This document shows positions 1 through 9,402 of a stretch of DNA of 21,344 bases, one piece after another (within the stretch, counting starts at the first letter, position 1; every line of letters starts with the position of its first letter). The position numbers were made by a program, and so were the translations under genes. A model generated the notes under the pieces. The model was not told the DNA's origin. It did no database searches and saw only the letters and a program-made list of their open reading frames with translations. This DNA comes from Larix sibirica. Lineage: Eukaryota > Streptophyta > Pinopsida > Pinales > Pinaceae. The stretch spans positions 6,033 to 27,376 of the forward strand of contig NWUY0300035563.1 of the NCBI GenBank assembly GCA_004151065.3, written 5' to 3'.

Positions 1-1380
1 ACATCACTAAGTGATAACAAATGGTAAATAATGCAAGTAGGACAAGGATGGAGTATTAAAATATCCTAACACTCCAGGTGCAACTTATAGCATCCAAATA
101 TCGAACCATCTATTTTCTAGGTATAAAAAAGTAGAAATAACATGCCCACCAACTAAGCAAATAGTGATACATCTATGTTAACTCCTTTTAAAATATCTTC
201 ATTCCATTATCCATGAAACCATAAGGAAAATCCATTAATCTCTCTCCATAGATTTCATTTATTTCTGTAAGTAACCGTGAGGCCCTACATCATACAACTA
301 GTGGAATCGATCCCTATTAGTTGTGTCCTTCCATGATCAATATGTACCACTTGCATTTAATTATACATTCACTAGACCTAGGAGATGCATGCCTTACTCA
401 TGTATCGATATCTCCATGATGACCCAATTAAAGATTGGATATCAAGAGATATTCCATTTCTTGAAAGAATCAATAATTGTAGTTATGGAAGAATTGACCA
501 TGTTAGCAACAAATTGTATGAATAGGTATTTTTCACATATGATGCAGGAGAATTCCTAGGTTTTTGGCTATCCTACACACCCAATTTATTTTTAAATGTT
601 TTTGTGTTGTTTTTCCTTCAAGTTTTTCATACAAGTTTAGCATGCAAACGATGGTATATTATTTTACTTGTCACACTCACATTTCTTGATATTAGAAGTT
701 AAAATTTGGATATGTCATACACTAGAACCTATGTTACCTTCACAACAACGTTATGAAGAAAATATTGAGTTTAGATCCCATGCCCAAATCCATAACCAAC
801 TTGCATAAATTTCCATATTTTATTTTTGCACCGATAGAGGCCTAGTATTTTTTATCAACATGCTCTCATACTTTGGAGTTAAGGTATTAATTTGGATATG
901 TTGTATAGAACATATTCCTCTCCCTGATCAACAAATATAATCAAAATTATTTATTTTAGATGCCAAGCCTAAGCCACACCCGGTTCATAGACCATGTACA
1001 AAATTTTATATATTTCTTCAAAAACAAGGGTGTAGTAAAAATATATTGATTTTAAGTGGTGCAAATAATTCAATTACATAACACAATAGAAAGGATAAAT
1101 TTTCTTCAACTGTTCATTTTTCCAATTTGACTTTAAATTTTCAAATTTCAAAGTTGGGGTTGTATATGAAAGTTAGAGAGAGGCACTTATTATTCATGTA
1201 TTAATTGTGTAGATGTTTTAATTACCAAAATAAATGAAAACACTTGGGAACCAATTACTTATGGCCTCAAGCATAAATATGAGATTTGTAAATGAGCAAC
1301 GGGCCTTTGGGCTCTCATAGGCCGACTTTCCATAGTCGATTCTATGTAGAATCCAGAGACCTTGATGGTTTTGTGTATGT
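1..1380. other. AT-rich unassigned DNA with a diverged duplication
   Basis: No gene could be assigned. Two stretches, about 690-797 and 865-975, look like diverged copies of one sequence. Both run through a gaagTTAA / gagTTAA block, AATTTGGATATGT, an AGAAC block, and TTTAGATsCCAwGCC followed by a CCAAATCCA / CCTAAGCCA end. They are too diverged to date by eye. Otherwise the stretch is AT-rich with short stop-bounded frames. Confidence 0.4.
385..648 (+). pseudogene. Possible unrecognised protein remnant
   Basis: Read from the ATG at 385, this frame gives about 46 codons of mixed, protein-like composition (for example DDPIKDWISRDIPFLERINN). A TAG follows at 523, then about 40 more open codons (FLGFWLSYTP and onward). 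Two TAG codons lie just upstream of the ATG. An overlapping frame (323-559) is longer without a stop but has a less natural composition. I do not recognise a family and see no catalytic motif. It could be a piece of an old transposable element or simple chance in AT-rich DNA. Confidence is low. Confidence 0.15.
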
Positions 1381-1614
1381 AATAAAGAGAAGAGTTTGAT
1401 CCATTACTAATAAATAATTTTCTTTTTCTATACTTTCGTGTTTATGAGTTTTGTGTGAATATTTCAATTGTTTTGTTGATTTTTGCTCAAGCATTTTTTG
1501 TCAGTTTGATAATTTCACTATTTGATTAGATTATATCCCAACATTGCGTCGAATGATATCATAGATACCATTGTGTGACTTTGATATGAATGGGGGTCAT
1601 TCATACCTACATCA
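1381..1614 (+). repeat. Possible 3' portion of a 5' LTR
   Basis: The stretch ends in CCTACATCA (CA terminus at 1614), two bases before a sequence resembling the plant initiator-tRNA-Met primer site. It contains AATAAA at 1381 and further AATAAA/TAATAAAT signals, as an R-U5 region might. The left LTR boundary cannot be placed and no 3' partner is visible. This is an inferred, degenerate LTR edge. Confidence 0.25.
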
Positions 1615-1616
1615 AT

Positions 1617-1628
1617 AGGTATCGGAGC
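1617..1628 (+). promoter_or_regulatory. Primer-binding-site-like sequence (tRNA-iMet type)
   Basis: AGGTATCGGAGC matches the common plant LTR-element primer site TGGTATCAGAGC at 10 of 12 positions and sits 2 bp after a CA dinucleotide. I see no recognisable gag or pol downstream, so the element would be a badly eroded or truncated copy. Confidence 0.3.
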
Positions 1629-2340
1629 AATATTTTGTACCTACATTGAAGAAAATTCATCCTTATATTGTGGTTGTGTTTGGCCTTTGTGAAGGAAAAA
1701 TTCAACAATATTTTATTGCGTGTGAAGAGTGCTTTTGTAATATACATAATGATAATTTGTAATTGGTGAGAATTAACATAATATATGATTCCACAAATTT
1801 GGATATGAAGATGTCACTACAAGGAGAAAATTGCAAAATAGGTCTACTAGGAGAAAATTGCACAAAGAGAGAAGAAGAAGATCACATTTAATACAATATG
1901 GGTTTGAAAATAAAAATCCCATTAAAAGAAGATAGAATGAAGAGGATAATACAAGTATGGATGAGATGGATGAGGAGAGAAAATTATGACCATTATAAAA
2001 TTCCTAGAGAATTTCCCTTCAAAAAGTAAGACTCTTGAATACAAGATATTGACAAAAACATGATTAAAGGAATAAGGGAAAAGATAGATTTTTTGAAACT
2101 TGTCCGAGAAATAACCCTATGAATGTGGTTTGTGAAAATAAAGTTCTACAAGATGTGTATAGAGAGATTCTATATCGGATTGCATTAAAAAATGAGAAGT
2201 ATTTTCCAAAATGACCCCAAGAGTTCAAAGAGATTGAGAATTCTCTTGAAGGGATGAAATAAGATTGAATGACCCGTGATAGAATTTTTTTCTAAAGAAG
2301 AAGAAGATGATGAAATTCTCCAAAAGACCCTGGAATTTCA
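1629..2340. other. Unassigned purine-rich DNA
   Basis: No supported gene. A short imperfect tandem duplication (CTACAAGGAGAAAATTGCA then CTACTAGGAGAAAATTGCA) lies at about 1815-1865. The stretch is rich in GAA/AGA runs. If the possible LTR edge at 1614 is real, this would be its leader and gag zone, but no gag motif can be read. Confidence 0.3.
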
Positions 2341-2350
2341 CCCCAACACA

Positions 2351-2490
2351 GTATCCCCCCTTCTTCCCATCCATCTCCCTTCCTCTCCTCTCCTCCCCTC
2401 CTCCCATCCCCCCTCCCCCTCTCCCATCCATCTCCATTCCTCTCTCCTCCTCCCATCCCCCCTTCCCCTCTTCCTTCCCCCCTGCCTTCC
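2351..2490. repeat. Polypyrimidine tract, two imperfect tandem units
   Basis: An almost pure C/T run of about 140 bp interrupted mainly by CCATCC words. Two imperfect copies begin with CCCATCCATCTCC at 2366 and 2423 (about 57-bp period). All six frames stay open only because the sequence is low complexity, so the Pro/Ser-rich and Gly/Glu-rich translations are not genes. Long homopurine/homopyrimidine tracts can form intramolecular triplexes. Whether this one does is inference. Confidence 0.85.
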
Positions 2491-2694
2491 AATCCTTTAC
2501 AAAATGGGAGAGGCATAAGGGAGGGGAAAGGCCAGGGGGTGCAATTATGAGAATCACCCCTTGTGCATCATTTCCCCCTTTTTATCTTTTTGTTTTTTTA
2601 AATTATTTTTCATTTGCTTTTTGAATAATTTGCTTTAGATAGTTTTTTTATTTTTAATTTCTTTGATGAGTTTTTCTTTTAAGACTTAAAAAGG

Positions 2695-3069
2695 AGGGCG
2701 ATTGGGTTGTTTTTTTTAATCTATTTTTTTAACATGTTGATTTTTACCTCAAGGATTGATTTTTAATATTTTTACAGTAAGTGTATTGATTGCGAAGGCC
2801 TTGATTTCAAAAAATTGTAATTTTATCCACAAAAAAATTGGGGTTGCCATTGGGAGCACCTCTTTTCAATTTGGAGGTTGATTTTAAGATTTTGGTTGTA
2901 GCAATATTGATGGTTAAGGATATTGTTTATATTGAGTTGTAATTTTAACCCCCTAAAAAAGGTGACAATGTTAGTGCCACTTTTCATTTTGAGGGTTGAT
3001 TTTAAGGTTTTTGTTGGGAACATTATGAGGTTGTTAATACCATGATTGGAAAATGTGGTAATTTTAAAC
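2695..3069 (+). repeat. Degenerate ~120-bp tandem repeat (left part)
   Basis: A shared anchor TTGTAATTTTA recurs at 2815, 2937 and, as TGGTAATTTTA, at 3056, giving periods of 122 and 119 bp. Between anchors the units share an A-rich run (T-rich in the interrupted unit), a GTGCCACTTTTCA-like block, a GAGGTTGATTTTAAG-like block and a GTTGTTAATA-like block. A more diverged unit precedes 2815. The last unit is interrupted after its first 14 bases by the LTR element and continues at 10137. Confidence 0.7.
3065..3069 (+). repeat. Target-site duplication, left copy (TAAAC)
   Basis: The 5 bp TAAAC directly precede the left LTR. An identical TAAAC follows the right LTR at 10132-10136. A 5-bp duplication is the usual integrase footprint for plant LTR retrotransposons. 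Confidence 0.85.
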
Positions 3070-3590
3070 AATAATGTCCCCATTTTTGGATTCCCCTGTT
3101 CTATAGTAAAAGGTGACTTTACGAGTAGTAAAATGAGGATAACAGTGGACTCAGGTGATTTGGAGGAGTTTTACGGACCCATGCTAGTCCATTTACCATA
3201 TTTCACCATCATGATCATTTCCGCATTGTTTGCTCTTGCTTCCGTGGCATTTCAACGATTTTTGTCATTTTGGGTTATTATTGAGTATACTTTAATTAAA
3301 TGCATAGAAGGTATTATTTGGAGCGTATTATATGAGGGAATACCTTTGTGTAATAGCTCGTTGGAACCAGAATGAAAATATCTAAAGGATGGGATGATGA
3401 AAAAGGATTTCTAGTGCCCGAAAATGCGTTAAAGACAAAAAGTCACTTTTTGGAGTAAAAATGGGTTAATAAATTAATAAAGTGATTTTGGAGAAAATAT
3501 TGAAGAAAGTAATTAAAAAGTCACTTTATAATATTTTACTGTGATAAAAGGTCATGGGAAGCCGAAAAGTCACCAAGGGGAAATACAAAT

Positions 3591-3597
3591 TATAAAA
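3591..3597 (+). promoter_or_regulatory. Putative TATA box in the 5' LTR
   Basis: TATAAAA in AAATTATAAAATGG. The same motif is present at the equivalent place in the right LTR (8880-8886). It would put the transcription start near 3620-3630, in the sequence ATTCATTCTTCTCAATTG. This is inferred from spacing alone. Confidence 0.55.
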
Positions 3598-3854
3598 TGG
3601 ACATGAGAGCTCATTCTAATTCATTCTTCTCAATTGCGTTTGTGAAAAAAGATCTCTTGAGCAAAGCTTCTCTTGGATGAAAACCTAGGAGGAGGGGAAT
3701 GGTTACAGTAGTGTGACAATATACCCTAGCCATATATTGAGGAGGAATCACCTCATATTTCTCAGTTGTACTTCATTGTCATAAGTGATATTTAAATCTT
3801 AGTTTCATACCTGAGTTTTATTGTGGATTTCAGGGGTTTATTGGTTATTTGTTG

Positions 3855-4112
3855 AGAGGGCACACTTGTGGTTAGAGAGATCATCTTTAGTTGTTGAGGG
3901 CGCATTATATTTTTTCCATCCCTTTTCTGTTTTCAAACCAGTGGGGCTGCACTTCATTTCTTAAGATGCTTGTAAGAGGGTACACCAGTGGAAGCTTGGA
4001 TTGTGCTAAGGAGGGTGCATTGTATTGAGGCTCCAAGAAGAAACTCATGGACTAATATAAATTTAAGTTGCTCCAAATGAAGATATTGTTGTCACCAAGG
4101 GGGGCACACCAC
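3855..4112 (+). repeat. GAGGGYRCAC-like motif series in the 5' LTR
   Basis: Six related words occur downstream of the putative start site: AGAGGGCACAC (3855), GAGGGCGCAT (3896), GGGGCTGCAC (about 3943), GAGGGTACACCAGTGG (3976), GAGGGTGCAT (4011) and GGGGCACACCAC (about 4101). Spacing is about 35-45 bp, with the last gap about double. Several are followed by TGG or CAGTGG. The series is preserved in the other LTR at 9145-9402. Function is unknown; it could be a protein- or RNA-level element, or the relic of a short tandem repeat. Confidence 0.6.
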
Positions 4113-4840
4113 TAAGCTATAATATTATCACCCAATCGAGGTTAATACAACTGTTCATGGCACATCAAGAGTACAACACGGAGACAGGCACATTACTGGG
4201 ACAACCACACATTCCAATGTTTCCTTATGGAGAATTCGTGATCCTTTGAATAGGCCAAACTGATGTTTCAAAGTGTTGAAGCTAAAGTAATGCACATACC
4301 ATATTTTTATGAAGTATTTAGAGTGGCTTCTGGAGTTGTTCTTCATTGCAATCTACAGGTCAAAAGTCCATTTAAAAGTATGATTTATTGTTTGATATAG
4401 TGATTGTAACTGCTGGAAGTATTCATAAATATTAGTGTGGTTTCTTGCTATTTTGTTTAGAATTTCTTGTAGATTATGGTGTTCCAAACATATATTAAAA
4501 CTTTGAATTATTATCAATTAAACACACTGTCAGTCACTCAAACAAATCAGATATGGTCAGAGAGAACCCACAAGAAAAACATAGCAGCAGGGATAAGTGT
4601 TTGACAAATTATCACTACCAAGTCTCATAAAAGTCCCTACCAAATCAACATTTTCACACCACAAAGTCAAAGGAACTGTGAATGAGTAAATATTTGGTGG
4701 AAGGATACAAACAGTTTGTCTAATAGTCAACCATAGATCAGCCTCAGACCTATTGCTCTCAAGTGTTTGACGAAAATTTCGAGTGAGTAAATTCCACACA
4801 GTTAATAAATTTAAGTACCGATCAACCAAGGATATTACAG

Positions 4841-4852
4841 TGGTATCAAAGC
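4841..4852 (+). promoter_or_regulatory. Primer-binding site (tRNA-iMet type)
   Basis: TGGTATCAAAGC begins one base after the LTR-ending CA at 4839. It matches the plant consensus TGGTATCAGAGC at 11 of 12 positions. It would pair with the 3' end of initiator tRNA-Met to prime minus-strand DNA synthesis. Confidence 0.88.
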
Positions 4853-5370
4853 ATATATATTTCCAGTTTGTGGGGTATTCAGTGGAAGAAAGAGAGGGCA
4901 GTACACCAAGCTAGATCTGAGTTGTATACATTCTAAATAGCTAACAGGCTGCTACAGGAGTTTGGAACGATTTTACCCAGTATATATATACAATAGATTG
5001 GAGATCTTGGTGCCAAACAATCCACTATCATCTATAGTACTTGGGAGACATCATTCACAGAGGAAAAGAGGAATGTATTCTTAGAGTTATTATTGGCAAT
5101 TCCCAGGCATTGCACATTAATTTCCAAGAATGTAGTGTCCAACAGTCATCTACAACAGATACTAGACAAAGTGTTTGTTAAAATTCTACAATAGTTAAAA
5201 GTGACCAGAGTTTAGATTTCATGTGAGGGCACTCCCTATAGCAGTAGTCATTCCCAAAAATATGTGTTACATATTGGAGGTCTTGTCTTAACCTTCAGTT
5301 GGCATCATATATTAGATTTGGAGGTTAGGGAAATAATCTAAAGTAATCAGTTTGAAAACCTATTCAGTGT
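4853..5370 (+). other. Untranslated leader of the non-autonomous element
   Basis: About 0.5 kb between the primer site and the first long open frame. It has no convincing coding sequence in any frame. In related elements this zone would hold packaging and dimerisation signals; none can be identified here. Confidence 0.5.
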
Positions 5371-8300
5371 TTGGTTCAATCCATCAACATAATTCATCAA
5401 CAACCAGTGAGAAATTGTGCCAAGTCAAGGCACTCATTTCTCTTAATTTCCACGGGGTATGTGATGACAAGCTTGCACTCAATGGACTTAAAGGATATGA
5501 AAGAAATATATGAACTCATGGAGGAGACCTTGCAAATCCTTCAGGAAAATAGGAAGGATCTTGAGCTCATAACTTACTACAAGGAGTATCAAGCGTTGGG
5601 TGAGGAACTCCAAGTTATTATGTCACTAGAAGATTATTGCGTCATCAAGTGTAAGGACTGGACTAGAGGTTGGAACATGGATTCTTTGAAGATAATAGGG
5701 CATAAGTTCAAGGGAGATAAGAAGGAAGGACATGAGAAGAAGCCTGCATATAGCCAGGTTGAGGACTTGTGCATAGGGAAAGACCAAACAACAACATGCG
5801 AGGATAGTGGCATCAACATAATAGATGGGACGAGATAAGAGGGGTTCAAGTCTGAATGGGTTTGTGATATGAATGCTTCACCTCACGATGGGAGTTTGAC
5901 AAGACCCTAGGATGACTTTGTGGAAGTGCATGTGTGCACTAAGGAAGACAAAACATCAGCCTCTCATTCACCATTAGAGTTGTGCTATAGGTTGATAACG
6001 TCAATACACATGATGGACACGTCAGTAGGATACATGGTGATTCAGACATGGAAGAAGAGGATTTGGGGAAGTGTGAGGATGGAAACAAATCAAAAAATAT
6101 GGTTGAGGAGGATTGTCCCTATGAACCACATCCTTTGAAAGGGCAGTTGAAGGTAAGCGAGGACAAGATTATGGCATCCTTGAGACATTTTGATGATATG
6201 CAGGCATTGGTGACAGATTGTTGTTGGATAAATCCAAGGACAGATGATAGTTTGGGAGGAGATCCTTCACTTACATATTTTCAAACACTTGGAGAAGCAG
6301 TGGTAGTAACGAATTCTAACTATATACACCTACTTTCCGATAGAGATCATCTTCTCGTACTTAGTGATATGTACCGTGATGCGTTAAAAGGGGAATAAAA
6401 GGAGGTTGACAGACTTTCCCATGAGCTTGAGATTACCCAGGATTCCTTGAAGAGCATGCAAAAGGCCCTTCAAGAATCAGAGATGTAGGTTGAGAAGCTT
6501 CATGTGGAGTTGAGTTGGTTATGTCCTTCATCCTACACAACATACAATCAATCGTATATGGAATCCTTGATGCATGAGAAGGTTGTTGGAACTTATGATT
6601 TGATGGAGGAACATCATGTGAGGGTTGAGCATGAGGGGCATTTGTACTTGCAGGCATTGGCGGAAAAATATGAACCTGAGGTTTTTGATTTTGTCAATAT
6701 TTTTCATTATAGGGATCATGAGCTGTCTCTTTTGGATATCCCATTGAAGGATCAAGTTAGATCCATAGGTGACATGGCTGAGCACATTCCTTGTGGACTA
6801 GCCATCAAGAAAGTGTATGCATCCATGGATTTGGTGGGCATATATATGAAATATATGGAGTCACGCTAGGATACAGGTTCGGATTACATCATTAGAATGT
6901 TGGATGTATACAGGATACCGGTTGGCACAAGAGGTTATGGTTGTATACAATGGGACAGGAGCAGACCACTAGAGGATGTCAGATGAGACATGGAGCATTG
7001 TAGACATGGCAGGGGCCTTTAATTTTGACCATGTGATCAGTACACAAAGTTCCTCGGAGGAGATCCATATTCTGTTGGATCGGTTCACAAAGAATTTTAT
7101 AGGCATTGGGAGTGGTGGAATTCCAATTTGGTGGTGGGATCCTGACATTTCTCAGAGTGATGAATTGCTTCATATGATGATGATGATTAGAGGGGTGCAG
7201 CGTCAGTAGTGGGACCCTGGGATTACAGTGTTGGATATCTCGACACCCTATATAGATGAGATGGCCAGGATTGGTTGCTTGGAGGGGTAGTATTTTGAGG
7301 AGTTGGCCAAGTTTGTGCAACTTATGTTTGCTTGGAAGATCAAATGTAGTTAGGAGTATTCTTGGGTTAGCACCTTGTAGAGTAGTTCTAGGAGTAGAGA
7401 GTATTTCATAGCTGACAGGATAGTGTGGGACCCTGGTGATTTTACCACTTACAGGAAGGTCCAAGGGAAGTTCGCATGGAGATACTTTGCGAACATTGTG
7501 TTGGGACATATGGAGGAGCGTACTATTTGTTAGCAAGGGACGTTGGGACACACTCCTCCAGCAGGGTTGATGAAGAATTTTCCCATTTTAGGGCAAAGGA
7601 GGGAGAGCATGTTCTTATATTACATCACAAGTTTACCAAGGGTGTAGAAAATGGGTTGTGTGTATGCAATGATTGACCAGTTCATGCACTTCCTGTTGGT
7701 TTCTTCGGAGTATAGGGTAGCACAGGTGACAGATGCAGCTAGTGCTGAGATGTTTAGAGTCCTTGAGCAACTCACAGTCAATGCCAGTGACCACGACAAA
7801 CTTAATTTTTATATATTCGAGGTCGAATATGGCAGTGGATTTACAGAACATGACTTCACCTGGATGGATATGCAAGCCACTATACATGGTGGTAGGGTCA
7901 ATGCTTACAAGTATTTCAGCTGGGAGTTCCAGGGGAGGAGGATGCATACATGGAATGACAGTTGTATGGTTATGATTAGCATGGCACATCATCAATATGG
8001 TGGTCCCTTTCTGAGATCATCTTGGGACCCTGGGATTCCAAAATTACACAATTGTTCAGTTAACACAGAGGTGAGATCCAGTTGTTTCTTTCATGATATT
8101 GGTTTCCTAGTAGAGCATTTCTTTGATAGGTTGAATGAGTTGTTGCGGTATCAAGGTGCTCTACTTATCGACAGTAGCCAAAAGGTTTCATATGTTTGTA
8201 CCTTTCCGGAACATGTATCAAGCGGAGGATGCTTCACCTCTTTTTGACTAATTTGGGACCCTGGTATCATTTTCATTCTTGGTATGATTCAGTTTGTGGA

Positions 8301-8391
8301 GTATCAAGTTCTAAGGGCATTGCTTGAGGACAAGCAATCTTGGGAAGGGAGGACTGTCATGTCCCCAATTTTGGATTCCCCTGTTCTATAG
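5371..8391 (+). pseudogene. Decayed single ORF of non-autonomous LTR element (WDP-motif protein)
   Basis: One long coding sequence can be followed through two frameshifts. Frame 1 runs 5371 to about 6000, frame 3 about 6003 to about 6960, and frame 1 about 6976 to the TAG at 8389, which lies 37 bp inside the right LTR. This is about 1,000 codons; the true start could be the ATG at 5371 or the one at 5464. The N-terminal part (MKEIYELMEETLQILQENRK region) and 6399-6510 (DRLSHELEITQDSLKSMQKA region) look like charged coiled coils. The second half has five W-D-P-[G/D] motifs in one frame at 7135, 7210, 7426, 8023 and 8254. Interior stops are 5836 TAA, 5908 TAG, 6396 TAA, 6486 TAG, 6867 TAG, 6970 TAG, 7207 TAG, 7288 TAG, 7351 TAG, 7378 TAG, 7531 TAG, 7645 TAG and 8245 TGA. 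I do not recognise the family. There is no CCHC knuckle, protease, RT or integrase. A gag-like structural role is only a guess. Confidence 0.7.
8342..8353 (+). promoter_or_regulatory. Polypurine tract
   Basis: GGGAAGGGAGGA, followed by one C and then the right LTR starting TGTCATG at 8355. This is where a plus-strand DNA primer would be made. The preceding CTTGAGGACAAGCAA is a sequence often seen at the end of plant LTR-element coding regions (established pattern, recalled rather than searched). Confidence 0.85.
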
Positions 8392-8879
8392 TAAGAGGTG
8401 ACTTTATGAGTAGTAAAATGCAGATAAAAGTGGACTCAAGTGATTTGGAGGAGTTTTATGGTCCCAGGCTAGTCCATCCACCATATTTCACCATCGGGAT
8501 CATTTCTGCACAGTTCTCTCTTGGTTCCGTGGCATTTCGATCATTTTTGTCATTTTGGGTTATTATTGAGTATACTTTAATTAAATACGCATAAGGTATT
8601 ATTTGGAGCGTATTATCCAAGGGAATACTTTTGTGTAATAACTCATTGGAACCAGAACAAAAAGATCTAAAGGATGGGATGATGAAAAGGGATTTCCAGT
8701 GCCCAGAAATGTGTTAAAGACAAACAAATCTTTTTTTTTGGAGTAAAAAGGGGTTAGTAAATTAATAAAGTGATTTTGGAGAAAATATTGAAGAAAGTAA
8801 TTAAAAAGTCACTTTATAATATTTTAATGTGAACAAAAGTCAAGGGAAGCTGAAAATTCACCAAGGAAAAAATAAAAAT

Positions 8880-8886
8880 TATAAAA
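8880..8886 (+). promoter_or_regulatory. Putative TATA box in the 3' LTR
   Basis: TATAAAA in AAATTATAAAAAGG, at the position equivalent to 3591-3597 in the left LTR. Being kept in both copies supports it as the LTR promoter element. Confidence 0.5.
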
Positions 8887-9144
8887 AGGACATGATAGCT
8901 CATTCTCATTCATTCTTGTCAATTGCATTTGTGAAAAAAGAGCTCTTGAGCAAAGCTTCTCTTAGACGAAAACCTAGGAGGAGGGGAATGGTTTCGGCAG
9001 TGAGACAATCTACCCTAGCCATCTATTAAGGAGGAATCACCTCATATTTCTCAGTTGTACTTCATTTCCATATGTTATATTTAAATCTTAGTTTCAGACT
9101 TGAGTTTTATTGTGGATTTCAGGGGTTTGTTGGTTATCTGTTGA

Positions 9145-9402
9145 GAGGGCACACTTGTGGTTAGAGAGATCATATTCAATTATTGAGGGCATAGTATATT
9201 TTTTCCATCCTTTATTTTTTTGTCAAACCAGTGGGGGTGCACTTCATTTCTCAGACTACTTGTAAGAGGGCGCACCAGTGGAATCTTGGACTATGTTAAG
9301 GAGAGAGCATTGTATTGAGGCTCCAAGAAGAAACTCGCGGACTCATATGAAGTTAAGCTATTCCAGCTGAAGATATTGTTGTCCTTAAGTGGGGCACACC
9401 AC
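9145..9402 (+). repeat. GAGGGYRCAC-like motif series in the 3' LTR
   Basis: This is the counterpart of 3855-4112: AGAGGGCACACTTGTGG, TTGAGGGCATAG, GTGGGGGTGCAC, GAGGGCGCACCAGTGG, GAGAGAGCATTG and GTGGGGCACACCAC in the same order. Two copies have drifted (GAGGGCATAG, GAGAGAGCAT); the CACACC/CACC versions are best kept. Confidence 0.6.

Larger units (their letters stand above)
3070..4839 (+). repeat. 5' LTR of the non-autonomous element
   Basis: This is the left direct repeat, 1,770 bp, closely collinear with 8355-10131. It ends in GGATATTACA (CA) immediately before the primer site. Its expected TGTCATGTCCCC start reads AATAATGTCCCC here, so the terminal TG has mutated. The true start is fixed by the target duplication and by alignment to the right LTR. 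A TATA box at 3591-3597 divides it into a U3 of about 550 bp and an unusually long R-U5 of about 1.2 kb. A conserved plus-strand frame at its start (3046-3375) and a minus-strand frame near its end (4557-4829) are discussed under findings. Confidence 0.92.

Noticed and set aside
2225-2624. Open frames of 74-110 codons on both strands over the C/T tract
   Set aside because: Low-complexity homopyrimidine DNA keeps all frames open. The products are simple Pro/Ser or Gly/Glu repeats with no domain.
3046-3375. 109-codon plus-strand frame with hydrophobic stretch over the left LTR start
   Set aside because: It begins in the flanking repeat, crosses the LTR boundary, and its counterpart in the right LTR (8340-8594) is truncated by a stop. 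It is better explained as U3 sequence.
6979-7551. 190-codon minus-strand frame, the second longest open frame in the window
   Set aside because: It lies antisense to the element ORF, whose frame is supported by the in-phase WDPG motifs. TAG stops on the plus strand do not create stops on the minus strand, so the shadow frame stays open. No recognisable domain.
5371-8391. Idea that the many TAG codons are reassigned or read through
   Set aside because: Two frameshifts, TAA and TGA stops and diverged LTRs show ordinary decay. CAG-to-TAG change under methylation is a simpler explanation.
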